Shown here in pieces: positions 43,048 through 51,847 of a stretch of DNA of 64,000 nucleotides. The position numbers and the translations under genes were made by a program. Below the pieces are notes generated by a model. It was not told where the DNA came from, ran no database searches, and worked only from the letters and a program-made list of their open reading frames with translations. Position 1 is the first letter of the stretch, and each line of letters begins with the position of its first letter. This stretch comes from Vreelandella nanhaiensis (GTDB taxonomy: Bacteria > Pseudomonadota > Gammaproteobacteria > Pseudomonadales > Halomonadaceae): contig NZ_RZHF01000004.1 in NCBI RefSeq assembly GCF_003990185.1, positions 62,001 through 126,000 of the forward strand. Direction: 5' to 3'.

Positions 43048-44421
43048 TTATTTACGCACGCTCACCTGCTCTACATCATCGTAATAGGCAATATGGTTAT
43101 CCTCCTCGGCGGGCGGGCCCACCACCGGCTCGGCCACTTCTACATCGGGCACTGCTTCGGAAAGATCTTCCAGGTGCTCGTGTTCCAGCGCCCCTTGCAC
43201 CAACTCTTCAGTAATAACCAGCTCCGCCCCGGCGGCAGTCATGGGTGTTGTAGCCGTAAACGGTGCCACCGGCAGAGGCGCCGGGCGAACGCTACGCCGC
43301 CAGGAGAAGAATAGTAGAAATATCAGACTAAGCCCGCCAAATGACCAGAAGAGTCCTGCATCGCCTACGGCCGTCATGACCGGAGAAATCATCAAAGGGC
43401 TCAGCGTTGCGCCAATCGAGTTGATCAGCAAGAGCCCCTGGCTCATACGTACCAGCGCGCCAGCTGGCGCCCGGTCGGCTGCGTGGCTCACCGCTACCGG
43501 GTAAAGCGCAAACACGCCACCACCCAGCAAGAACAGCAGAACGGACAGCAAGGGCATAGAAAGTGGCAACCACAGCATGGCCGCCGAAATCAGCACGCAA
43601 AACCCACTGATGCCGATAAGGACCATCTGGCGATCATGCCGGTCGGACCAGCGGCCAATCGGGTACTGCAGCAACATCGCGCCTAAAATCACCAGCGCCA
43701 TCATCTGTCCCACCTGGTTAACGCTCATGCCAATACGCTGCAGGTAAAGCGGCAGTAGGCTATAGGCGGCGGCAACCACCATGCCCGAACCCAGGCTGCC
43801 CAGCACGCCGGTAGGCGTCAGCATGATCAAACGATATGGCGGCAGCGGCTCGGCGTGTTCAATCAAGGGCGACACCCGTGGAATCATCGCCATGGGAAGT
43901 ACAGAGAGCGAAGCCAGCATGCCAATTACCATAAACGGCGCCGTGACACCCATGGCATTGGTCACCCCGAGCAACAGTTGGCCAATGACGCCTGCGGCAT
44001 ATAGTGAAATCATGTACAGCGCGAGCAGACGACCACGCACCTTCTGCTCACCCGCCGTCAGCAGCCAACTCTCGATAACCAGATAAACGCCGACCGTTGC
44101 CCAGCCGCCAATCAGGCGCAGCGCAAACCAGGCCCAGGGGTCGAAAAAGAGTCCTTGAAGCAGCACCGTAACGGCCACTAAAGAGGCAAAGCTGCCGTAG
44201 GCGCGAATATGCCCAATACGCAGCAGAAGGCGGTCGTTGAACATCGCCCCCAGCGCCAGGCCAATGAAATAGGCCGACGAGACAATACCGATCACCGTGG
44301 CGGACTCGCCAGCAGCGTCCAGGCGCACGGTAATCAAGGTAGCCAGAAAGCCGTTGCCAATACCCAGGATAAATAAACCTAGAAGGGGCGCAAGCGCCAT
44401 GGCCAGTAGTTGCCGCGACAT
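43048..44421 (-). CDS. MFS transporter, YcaD-like, with acidic C-terminal tail
   Basis: A 457-residue major facilitator with 12 helices in the first 370 residues. Motifs are SAYFIGLALGAMFNDRLLLRIGHIRAY and, in the second half, YPIGRWSDRHDRQMVL. After the last helix (FGGLSLIFLLFFSW) comes an unusual tail of about 85 residues rich in Glu, Asp, Val and Pro and probably disordered in the cytoplasm. The substrate is unknown. The 127 bp upstream of the acyl-CoA dehydrogenase show no gene. Confidence 0.88.
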   Translation of the reverse strand: MSRQLLAMALAPLLGLFILGIGNGFLATLITVRLDAAGESATVIGIVSSAYFIGLALGAMFNDRLLLRIGHIRAYGSFASLVAVTVLLQGLFFDPWAWFALRLIGGWATVGVYLVIESWLLTAGEQKVRGRLLALYMISLYAAGVIGQLLLGVTNAMGVTAPFMVIGMLASLSVLPMAMIPRVSPLIEHAEPLPPYRLIMLTPTGVLGSLGSGMVVAAAYSLLPLYLQRIGMSVNQVGQMMALVILGAMLLQYPIGRWSDRHDRQMVLIGISGFCVLISAAMLWLPLSMPLLSVLLFLLGGGVFALYPVAVSHAADRAPAGALVRMSQGLLLINSIGATLSPLMISPVMTAVGDAGLFWSFGGLSLIFLLFFSWRRSVRPAPLPVAPFTATTPMTAAGAELVITEELVQGALEHEHLEDLSEAVPDVEVAEPVVGPPAEEDNHIAYYDDVEQVSVRK

Positions 44422-44572
44422 GAAAACCTCACCTTACCTAACGAGTTGCAAGAAGCGCATTCTGCTTGAGAACCATTTTGCCTCCTACACCACCAGCAGG
44501 CATTAAACAGGCGCGCAATTATTGCTTTGGATAGCACAAAGTCAATGCTTTTTCACTTCCTCTGGCTACTGT

Positions 44573-45208
44573 TCAGTGTTTTTGTAGAATAACCGTGTCA
44601 TTACCAGGAAATTCCACTATCAGCTGATGTTTTTCCGCCCACCACTTGAAGGTGGCCTCACTGAAAAAGCACACATGGGTAGGGTCATTGATATAATGCC
44701 ATCGTGCAAAGGCAGCCGGCGTGGTTACCCGCTTAGTCATTAGCCCCAGATAGCCGCCGGGCTTGAGCTGCCCAATAAGCTGGGCAAGCACCTTTCCTGG
44801 CTGGGCCAGATGCTCAAGCACTTCGGTTGCGGTAATAAACGCATACGTCTGCATTAAGACTTGGGTATCGGGGGCATAAAAGACATCGTAGATCGCCATG
44901 GGGTGCCCTGCTTCCTCGAACATTAATGAAAGCGTTGGCCCCGGCCCTGCGCCAAAGTCCAGCCCGTTGGCACCGGCGGGCAGTTTGGCCAGCAAAGGCG
45001 TAAACAAACGCCCTAAAAAGTGCCGGTATCCCGTATCATGGGGGGAGTTTTGATGCCGGTCGTATTCGGCTTTTTCGTCACTAGCATTTAAATGCTGCTC
45101 AGGCGGCACAAACACCAGTAGGCACGTGGCACACTGGTAGTAATCACGACGACGATCCTGATGATAGGGTACAACCGTCGTTGCATTGCATAGCGGGCAG
45201 CATTGCAT
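44573..45208 (-). CDS. class I SAM-dependent methyltransferase with N-terminal zinc knuckle
   Basis: A 211-residue protein from the ATG at 45208; a longer frame to 45256 would overlap the divergent VOC gene. Residues 1-35 hold four Cys-type ligands (CCPLCN and YYQCATCLLVFV), as in many methyltransferases related to UbiG or O-antigen enzymes. The SAM site is LDFGAGPGPTLSLMFEEAGH, and TATEVLEHL is the post-II motif. The end, WHYINDPTHVCFFSEATFKWWA, is shared with a widespread group of uncharacterised bacterial methyltransferases. The substrate is unknown. Confidence 0.85.
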   Translation of the reverse strand: MQCCPLCNATTVVPYHQDRRRDYYQCATCLLVFVPPEQHLNASDEKAEYDRHQNSPHDTGYRHFLGRLFTPLLAKLPAGANGLDFGAGPGPTLSLMFEEAGHPMAIYDVFYAPDTQVLMQTYAFITATEVLEHLAQPGKVLAQLIGQLKPGGYLGLMTKRVTTPAAFARWHYINDPTHVCFFSEATFKWWAEKHQLIVEFPGNDTVILQKH

Positions 45209-45248
45209 CGTCGTCTCGGATTTTCGGTTTTGGATTAAGGAAAGAGGC

Positions 45249-45629
45249 ATGCTCACAGGTCTGGACCATCTAGTTGTAACCGTGACGGATATAGGTCGCG
45301 CCGTTGACTTTTATTCACGTGTTCTGGGGCTTGATGTACGCTACCGCGATGCCCAGCGGGTAGATTTGATGCTCGGCGATACGGCCTTGCGCTTGCACCA
45401 AACCGACACGGACATTGAACCCATTTCCGCAACCCCGACACCCGGAAGCCTCGATTTGTGCCTGCGCTGCCTGCTGCCACTGGATGAATTCAAGCAGCAT
45501 CTGGACGTACTGGGCATCGAAGTCGAGCTTGGCCCGGTGGCCCGCCAGGGAGCCAATGGTGCGATCGAGTCGGTTTATTTGCGCGACCCCGATGGCAATC
45601 TTTTGGAGATTTGCCGCCCGGCCCGATAG
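45249..45629 (+). CDS. VOC-family (glyoxalase/dioxygenase-fold) protein
   Basis: A 126-residue single-domain metalloprotein of the vicinal-oxygen-chelate fold. The ATG at 45249 has AGGAAAGAGG upstream. It begins LTGLDHLVVTVTDIGRAVDFYSRVLGLDV with the first metal-ligand His, and closes SVYLRDPDGNLLEIC with the Glu ligand. The family includes glyoxalases, fosfomycin-resistance proteins and dioxygenases. The SVYLRDPDGNLLEI form is shared with many uncharacterised VOC proteins. Divergent from the methyltransferase, only 40 bp apart. Confidence 0.87.
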   Translation: MLTGLDHLVVTVTDIGRAVDFYSRVLGLDVRYRDAQRVDLMLGDTALRLHQTDTDIEPISATPTPGSLDLCLRCLLPLDEFKQHLDVLGIEVELGPVARQGANGAIESVYLRDPDGNLLEICRPAR

Positions 45630-45747
45630 ACACGATCATTGATACCTGCTCAGCCCGGCCACTAATGCTTAGCCACGCCCCGCACGGTATCATAGTGCGC
45701 TGAAAGGGTATCCGCTTTATTGATTAATCCGTGAAGGGTAGGAAAAT

Positions 45748-46149
45748 ATGCACGACAGTCGTAATGAAGCGCCGATAGAAGGCGAAGTTATCTCCAAGTA
45801 CACGACAAAAGAGCCTGCAAAAGAGCCCGACACCACCATTGCCATGGTCAATTATGCGCTTTATCTGGCAAGTTTTGTGGTGGGATTTACCTCAGTAATC
45901 GGGGTGGTTATCGCCTATATGTATCAGGGTAAAGGCCCTGCATGGCTGGACGAGCACTATCGCTATCAAATCCGTACGTTCTGGATCGGCTTGCTTTACG
46001 GCATTATTGCCTCTGTATTGACGCTGGTACTCATTGGTTTTCCGCTGCTCCTGGCGCTGGCAGTCTGGTTTATCGTCCGCTGCGTCAAAGGATTCAAGGG
46101 TTTGCAGGAAAAACGCGCTCCAAGCAATGTAGGCAGCTGGTTACTGTAA
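45748..46149 (+). CDS. DUF4870-family membrane protein
   Basis: A 133-residue protein with a hydrophilic N-terminus and about three hydrophobic segments (near 36-55, 72-92 and 93-113). DUF4870/Tic20-like features are NYALYLASFVVGFTSVIGVVIAYM, and EHYRYQIRTFWIGLLYGIIAS. Function unknown. AGGGTAGGAAAAT lies upstream of the ATG. The acyltransferase gene starts 4 bp after its stop, so the two form an operon. Confidence 0.82.
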   Translation: MHDSRNEAPIEGEVISKYTTKEPAKEPDTTIAMVNYALYLASFVVGFTSVIGVVIAYMYQGKGPAWLDEHYRYQIRTFWIGLLYGIIASVLTLVLIGFPLLLALAVWFIVRCVKGFKGLQEKRAPSNVGSWLL

Positions 46150-46152
46150 CGT

Positions 46153-47088
46153 ATGACCGAACACGCAACGGCATCTTCCCCGCGCTTTTCTAAAGCCAAG
46201 GCAATTGCCTGGCTTTGGCGGACGCTTTCCCGCTGGCCCCTGCCAAGGCTCTGGCGTTTTGCCTCAACCCTTGGGCCCCTGGTCTACCGGTTTAGCCAGC
46301 GCGAGCGCAAGGTCACGGACCTCAACCTTGAGGTTGTCTATCCAACGCTTGGCAAAAACGAGCGCAGCCTAATCGCCAAGCAGAGCCTGCGCCACTCTAC
46401 CGCCACCATGATGGAGCTTGGCTACGCCTGGATGGCCGAGCCTTCGCGCATTGAAGCAGGCATTCTGGAAGTGCACGGCCGTGACAAGCTGGACAGCGCT
46501 CGTGCCGAAGGTCGAGGAGTCATCGTACTGGCGCCGCATTTTGGCAACTGGGAAGTCCTCAATTTCTGGCTTTCAAGCCACTTTCCGTTTACCGCCATGT
46601 ACGAGCCGCCCAAGATCGCCGCTCTTGAGCCGATTATTCGCCATGGCCGCGAGCGCATGGGCGCCCAGTTGGTTCCGACCAACCCGCGCGGCGTGGCGGC
46701 GCTTCTCAAGGCGCTCAAACGCAGTGAAGCTATTGGCATTCTTCCGGATCAGGAACCCGACTGGGGCAGCGGCGTATTTGCACCTTTTTATGGCCATAAT
46801 GCCTACACCGCAACGCTTTTACCCAAGCTGGTCGCCCGCACCCAGGCAAGAGTGGTCACCGGCGTTGCCCTGCGTCTTCCAGGCCGCGGCTTTGCGATTC
46901 ATTTTCTGGATGCCGATGAGCGGGTCTATAGCCCCGATGAGGTGCAATCCGCCAGTGGCGTGAACGCAAGTGTAGAAGCATCCATTGCGCTTGATCCGGC
47001 CCAGTATCAATGGGAGTACAAGCGCTACCGCAAGGTGATCGAAGAGCAGCAGGGTCACCCCGAGGCCAACGACTTCCGGCTTTACTGA
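46153..47088 (+). CDS. LpxL/HtrB-family lysophospholipid or lipid A acyltransferase
   Basis: Inner-membrane acyltransferase of 311 residues that adds a secondary acyl chain to a lipid A precursor or related lipid. The HX4E catalytic motif is LAPHFGNWEVLN (His129, Glu134). Later motifs are LPDQEPDWGSGVFAPFYG and the end QYQWEYKRYRK, which is common to the LpxL/LpxM family. A single N-terminal hydrophobic anchor is less evident than in E. coli LpxL. Together with LpxR at 31981 it indicates lipid A remodelling. Its stop is 2 bp from the convergent manC stop. Confidence 0.88.
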   Translation: MTEHATASSPRFSKAKAIAWLWRTLSRWPLPRLWRFASTLGPLVYRFSQRERKVTDLNLEVVYPTLGKNERSLIAKQSLRHSTATMMELGYAWMAEPSRIEAGILEVHGRDKLDSARAEGRGVIVLAPHFGNWEVLNFWLSSHFPFTAMYEPPKIAALEPIIRHGRERMGAQLVPTNPRGVAALLKALKRSEAIGILPDQEPDWGSGVFAPFYGHNAYTATLLPKLVARTQARVVTGVALRLPGRGFAIHFLDADERVYSPDEVQSASGVNASVEASIALDPAQYQWEYKRYRKVIEEQQGHPEANDFRLY

Positions 47089-47089
47089 G

Positions 47090-48499
47090 CTACTCATCGT
47101 TCTGGCGAGCATACACGTCGTCCAGCCGTTCGATATCGTCTTCCCCCAGATATGCCCCGGATTGAACCTCAATCAGCTCAAGTGGAATCTTGCCGGGGTT
47201 CTCTAGACGATGCAGCGCGCCAACGGGGATATAGGTTGACTGGTTTTCACTCACCAGAAAGCAGCGCTCATCGACCGTTACCCGCGCTGTACCGCTGACC
47301 ACCACCCAGTGTTCAGCGCGGTGATGATGGCGCTGCAACGACAGCCGACCGCCCGGCTTGACGGTAATATGCTTTACCTGATGCCGTCCACCGCTATCAA
47401 TGGCCTGAAAACTCCCCCAAGGACGATGAACCTGAGACGCCGACTGCGGTTCGCTACGTCCGGCCTGGGTAAGCGTTGCGACCAGCTGCTTTACGTGCTG
47501 TGCTTTGTCGCGGTGGGCCACCAGAACGCTGTCCGGCGTCTCCACTACGATAAGATTCTTGACGCCCAACGTGGCCACCAGCCGATGCTCTGCAATCACC
47601 AGCGAATCAGAGGTTGATTCAAGTAGCGCGTCGCCTTGAGCAACGTTGCCCGCCTCATCCGGTGTAGCTATGTCCCACAACGCATCGAAACTGCCGATAT
47701 CACTCCACTGCGCATCAAGCGAAACGACCGCCGCGTTACTGCAATGCTCCATCACGGCATAATCAATGGAGTCAGCCGCGCAAGCGCAAAACGCCTGTTC
47801 ATCCAGGCGCAGAAAGTCCAGGTCACGCTGCGCCATGCTGACCGCTTTTTGGCAAGCCGCCAGCATGGCGGGCTGAAGGCGCTCAAGCTGTCCAAGGTAG
47901 GTAGACGCACGGAGCAAGAACATGCCGCTGTTCCACAGCGTATTGCCTTGCTCGATGAGCTCGGTGGCACGCTGACTATCCGGTTTTTCAATAAAGGCCG
48001 TAAGCTTTTGCCCGTTACCCAGCGCCTCCCCGCAGGCAATATAGCCATAGCCGGTTTCGGGGTGCGTGGGCACAACACCAAACGTTACCAGATAGCCCTC
48101 CTCGGCCAGGTCAACAGCCTTATTCACGCTGCCTTGAAAGGCGCGAACATCGCCAATAACGTGATCGGCAGGCAGCACCAGCAGCAGCGGGTCCTCCCCG
48201 GCGTCACTTGCCAATAGTGCTGCACAGGCAATTGCCGGTGCGGTATTACGCCCGTCAGGCTCAAGAACGATGCGCGCTTCCTGGCCCATTTCACGCAGCT
48301 GCTCGGCCATTAAGAACCGGTGGGCGTGATGCCCCATGATAATAGGCAAGCTAGTGGTTAGGCCTTTCAGGCGATCAAGCGTTTGTTGGAGCAGGCTTTG
48401 CGATGATGTTAACCGCAAAAACTGCTTGGGCATCTGTTCGCGCGAGAGTGGCCACAGCCGTGTACCGCTACCACCGCATAAAATGACCGGCTGAATCAT
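47090..48499 (-). CDS. manC: bifunctional mannose-1-phosphate guanylyltransferase/mannose-6-phosphate isomerase
   Basis: Makes GDP-mannose for surface polysaccharide or glycolipid synthesis. The 469-residue protein has the N-terminal nucleotidyltransferase signature ILCGGSGTRLWPLSREQMPKQF and FVEKP-like FIEKPDS. The C-terminal cupin (from about 350) reads HRPWGSFQAIDSG, KPGGRLSLQRHHHRAEHWVVVSGTA and ends YLGEDDIERLDD, so both activities are likely. The first codon overlaps the stop of the sulfatase-like gene (ATGA). Confidence 0.93.
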   Translation of the reverse strand: MIQPVILCGGSGTRLWPLSREQMPKQFLRLTSSQSLLQQTLDRLKGLTTSLPIIMGHHAHRFLMAEQLREMGQEARIVLEPDGRNTAPAIACAALLASDAGEDPLLLVLPADHVIGDVRAFQGSVNKAVDLAEEGYLVTFGVVPTHPETGYGYIACGEALGNGQKLTAFIEKPDSQRATELIEQGNTLWNSGMFLLRASTYLGQLERLQPAMLAACQKAVSMAQRDLDFLRLDEQAFCACAADSIDYAVMEHCSNAAVVSLDAQWSDIGSFDALWDIATPDEAGNVAQGDALLESTSDSLVIAEHRLVATLGVKNLIVVETPDSVLVAHRDKAQHVKQLVATLTQAGRSEPQSASQVHRPWGSFQAIDSGGRHQVKHITVKPGGRLSLQRHHHRAEHWVVVSGTARVTVDERCFLVSENQSTYIPVGALHRLENPGKIPLELIEVQSGAYLGEDDIERLDDVYARQNDE

Positions 48500-50115
48500 G
48501 GAGTCGTCCTTGTAGGCAAGGCTATTGCGCCGTTTTTTGTTCCACTTTCTGCCCCAAACTCCTCTTGAAGCCAGCGACGTAGCTGGCTCATCCGGGCGGC
48601 TTTTTCTGGGCTGGCGAGAGTTGGCATGGTGCCGTCAACAAACCCATGGGTGTAAAAAGACGCCAATAGCTCAGGGTCGCCACTGATAATATGCACGGGC
48701 ACTGCGGCACTAGCGTTATTGCCGGTGATCAGCGGTGCTGGTTGATGGTCGCCCAGCACAATCAGCAGCGTTTTATCGTCCACCACCCGTTCGGCCCAGC
48801 GTCCGGTTACTTCTACAGCGTAGCCGACCGACCAGGCGTAGTGATCGCGAATCCGCTCGACATCCTGCCAAAGCACTTCAGGCGGGTCACCGGCATGCTC
48901 CCAGGGTGCGAAAATGGTGCCATCGCCGATGGTTTCCCAATCATCAATCACCGGCAGGATAGGCGTCCAGGGAGCGTGGCTTGAAATAAGCGCCATCTGG
49001 GCAAAGACGGGCGAGTCGCCGAGCAGGTGGCGCTGTGTGTAATCAAGCGTGAACTGGTCAGGCATAGTCACCCAGTTGAGTGCGGGACCTGCGTATTCAA
49101 TATTCTTGGCTACCACAATATCGTCAAACCCGTAGGCTTCGCCCTCCGGCCAGGCAAAGGTAATCGCTGGCATGATACTCAGCGTACGCTGCCCAGTCGC
49201 CTTGAAGTCATCAATCAGCGTCGAGCTTTGTGTGCTCAACATCAGCCGGTACCAGAGCTGATTGTCGATCCAGCGGCCGCTTAATACCGTGGCATGGGCA
49301 AGCCATGACTGCCCCCCACGGATGGGTGCCTCTAAAAGTCCTGAAACCACGTGAAGCCCTCGCTCCTTCAAGCGGCGCTCCATGGTGGCAAGCTTAGGCC
49401 GCAATACATTGCTGTAGCGCGGGTCATCAAGTGCCGAGACGCCGTAAGACTCCACAAACGTCAGCAACACGTTGCGTCCTGCAAGCCCGGGTAGCGCCTG
49501 TGCTTGAAGCGGTGCCGTTTCAAGCTGCTCGGCAAAAGTCAGGTGCGCCTGATGGGTGATGACGACCTGCTGCCACTGAAAGCGTGTGGCTTTTATCATC
49601 GGCAGTGCCGCCTGATGCATGAAAGGCTTGCCAGTCAGATCGCCCAAGGTCAGCACTACGGCCAGCACCGCAATTCCAAGCGCAATGCCGCCTTTCAAGC
49701 TATTCAAAGGTAAAGGGCTGGCTAGCAACAGGCGAGCCAGCCCCCAAAAGCTACCCAATAGCAACACGATGCCTGCAAGCATCGCGCAAACGGCCCAGAC
49801 TTGGCCTACATTACCTACGAGCAAATGAAAAATTGAGCGCACTAAAGGGGTGTCTAAATAGAGGTTTAGCGATCTTCCAAAGGCCATGTAGGTAGCGGCA
49901 TTGCCCAAATTGGCAATGGTTGCCAAGGCAACCCAGCTTATCAGGGCGACGCCCAGCAAGCGGCGGGACATACCTTTGGGAAACACTAGCATAAGCGGCA
50001 CTATGACCCACGCCTCCCATGCAATCAAAGGCTCGCCAATAGTGCTAAAGCGCCACCATAAGGGCGCTACCAGCAGTACATTGAGTGCTGAAGCACCTAA
50101 AAACAATCGCCACAT
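48496..50115 (-). CDS. sulfatase-like membrane phosphoglycerol/phosphoethanolamine transferase-type protein
   Basis: A 539-residue protein with five hydrophobic helices in the first 170 residues and an alkaline-phosphatase-fold domain from about 210. The domain starts RNVLLTFVESYGVSAL (metal and nucleophile region) and has SSHAPWTPI and the late VLGDHQPAP metal motif. The layout is that of LtaS, MdoB/OpgB and related enzymes that transfer phosphoglycerol or act as sulfatases. It is translationally coupled to manC and lies divergent from opgG. A role in substituting glucans or polysaccharide is plausible (inference). Confidence 0.8.
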   Translation of the reverse strand: MWRLFLGASALNVLLVAPLWWRFSTIGEPLIAWEAWVIVPLMLVFPKGMSRRLLGVALISWVALATIANLGNAATYMAFGRSLNLYLDTPLVRSIFHLLVGNVGQVWAVCAMLAGIVLLLGSFWGLARLLLASPLPLNSLKGGIALGIAVLAVVLTLGDLTGKPFMHQAALPMIKATRFQWQQVVITHQAHLTFAEQLETAPLQAQALPGLAGRNVLLTFVESYGVSALDDPRYSNVLRPKLATMERRLKERGLHVVSGLLEAPIRGGQSWLAHATVLSGRWIDNQLWYRLMLSTQSSTLIDDFKATGQRTLSIMPAITFAWPEGEAYGFDDIVVAKNIEYAGPALNWVTMPDQFTLDYTQRHLLGDSPVFAQMALISSHAPWTPILPVIDDWETIGDGTIFAPWEHAGDPPEVLWQDVERIRDHYAWSVGYAVEVTGRWAERVVDDKTLLIVLGDHQPAPLITGNNASAAVPVHIISGDPELLASFYTHGFVDGTMPTLASPEKAARMSQLRRWLQEEFGAESGTKNGAIALPTRTTP

Positions 50116-50320
50116 AGCGCTCTCATTGTTCCTGATGAATGGATCATCAATATGTTTATTGCGGGCTTACGAAACGATCATCTAAAAAGCGTGGTAATAA
50201 CGACCATACCTTAAATACACAGTGTACATTAAGAACCAAGCGTATAATATTTGTTTAAAAAAACGACCGGATTGGCTTTTGCTTAACTGTGTCAGGCCTG
50301 CACTCGAAAGGAACTCGCCT

Positions 50321-51847
50321 ATGTGTTGCACGAATAATGGAAAATGGATGTTATTGCTCGGTTGTTTGATGGCGCTACCCGCCAGCGCTCAGGATGATGC
50401 CCTTTTCAATAAGGTCATTGAGCGCGCTCAGGCACTCGCCAAGGAGGATTACCAAGCGCCCGAAGAATCGCTTCCTCCGGTGTTGAAAGACATCAGTTAT
50501 GACACTTACCGACAAATTCGCTTCGCCCCCGATCAGGCTTACTGGCGTGATGAAAGCCCGTTCAATTTGCAGCTCTTTCATAGCGGTTTCTTATTCCAAA
50601 CTCCCGTGACCCTCAATATCATTGATAACGGCGAGGTTTCCTCCCTGCCCTTTTCAGTCGATGATTTTCAATACGATGGCAATGCAGAAGCGCTCCTTGA
50701 GCATGATTTAAAAGGCAGCGGTCATGCGGGGTTTCGGCTTCATTACCCCCTTAATACCCATGAGTATGCCGACGAGTTCGCGGTTTTTCTCGGTGCCAGC
50801 TATTTTCGCCTAGTGGGCAAGGGTCAGGTTTTTGGGTTATCAACCCGCGGGCTTGCCATTAATACGGCTTCGGCCGAGGGTGAAGAATTTCCGGCCTTTC
50901 GTGAGTTCTGGCTCTACAAGCCTGACGAGGATGCCGATGAAATTACTCTACTCGCCTTATTGGACAGTCCATCGCTAAGCGGCGCCTACCGCTTTACGCT
51001 ACGCCCAGGCGAGCAGACCGATGCTGAAGTAGAAGCCCAGCTCTTCGCACGTGATGATGTGGCCAAGCTGGGTGTCGCCCCGTTGACCAGCATGTATGCC
51101 TTTGGCGAGGCAAGCCAGACACGCCAGGATGACTTTCGGCCTCAAGTACACGATTCCGACGGGCTGTTAATGCACACTGGTGCCGATGAGTGGATCTGGC
51201 GACCGCTCAGTAACCCCGAGCAAGTGCGCGTTTCGAGCTTTTCCGATAATAACCCCAGCGGCTTTGGTTTAATGCAGCGTGAGCGCGACTTTGACCGCTA
51301 CCTGGATATGGAAGCGCAGTACCATCGCCGGCCGAGCCAATGGGTCGCGCCCATTAAGCCCTGGGGCGCGGGCCATGTTGAACTGGTGGAGATCCCCACG
51401 GCTGATGAAACCTTCGACAACATCGTGGCTTACTGGGTCGAGGATGAGCCGTTTAACGCAGGGGAGTCACGTCACGTTCATTACCATACCTACACGTTAA
51501 ATGATGCATCTGAGCTGGAATCGCTGGGCCGCGTAGTACGCACCCGACACGGTGGATTATGGGGGCCTGACGAGTCAAATCCGGAAAACCCTCAGCGTCA
51601 GTTCATTGTCGATTTCCAAGGCGGCGTATTAGAGGGTATTGACCCTGAAGCGTCGGTGACGCTGGATATCAGCGCCCAAACGGGCGAGGTACTTATCCCT
51701 CAGGTAATGTCACTTCCTGATAACACCTGGCGCGCCAGCTTTCGCATCCCCGCAAAAGGTGAGCCGAGCGATATTCGCCTGCGTTTAATGCTGGACAACC
51801 AACCGGTTAGTGAAACCTGGAACTACGTATGGTACCCCGATGCCTAA
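50321..51847 (+). CDS. opgG: periplasmic glucan biosynthesis protein OpgG
   Basis: Periplasmic protein needed to build or branch osmoregulated periplasmic glucans. The ATG at 50321 has AAAGGA 8 nt upstream and gives 508 residues; the frame extends to 50222 without a signal. A signal peptide ends LPASAQDD. The mature part shows FNKVIERAQALAKEDYQAP, ISYDTYRQIRF, the N-terminal galactose-mutarotase-like beta-sandwich, and GAGHVELVEIPTADETFDNIVAYWVEDEP, which fit OpgG/MdoG. The opgH start lies inside its 3' end. Confidence 0.93.
   Translation: MCCTNNGKWMLLLGCLMALPASAQDDALFNKVIERAQALAKEDYQAPEESLPPVLKDISYDTYRQIRFAPDQAYWRDESPFNLQLFHSGFLFQTPVTLNIIDNGEVSSLPFSVDDFQYDGNAEALLEHDLKGSGHAGFRLHYPLNTHEYADEFAVFLGASYFRLVGKGQVFGLSTRGLAINTASAEGEEFPAFREFWLYKPDEDADEITLLALLDSPSLSGAYRFTLRPGEQTDAEVEAQLFARDDVAKLGVAPLTSMYAFGEASQTRQDDFRPQVHDSDGLLMHTGADEWIWRPLSNPEQVRVSSFSDNNPSGFGLMQRERDFDRYLDMEAQYHRRPSQWVAPIKPWGAGHVELVEIPTADETFDNIVAYWVEDEPFNAGESRHVHYHTYTLNDASELESLGRVVRTRHGGLWGPDESNPENPQRQFIVDFQGGVLEGIDPEASVTLDISAQTGEVLIPQVMSLPDNTWRASFRIPAKGEPSDIRLRLMLDNQPVSETWNYVWYPDA

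Noticed and set aside
47309..48217. Plus-strand frames opposite manC (up to 193 codons)
   Set aside because: They lie wholly inside manC, whose motifs are unambiguous, and resemble no known protein.
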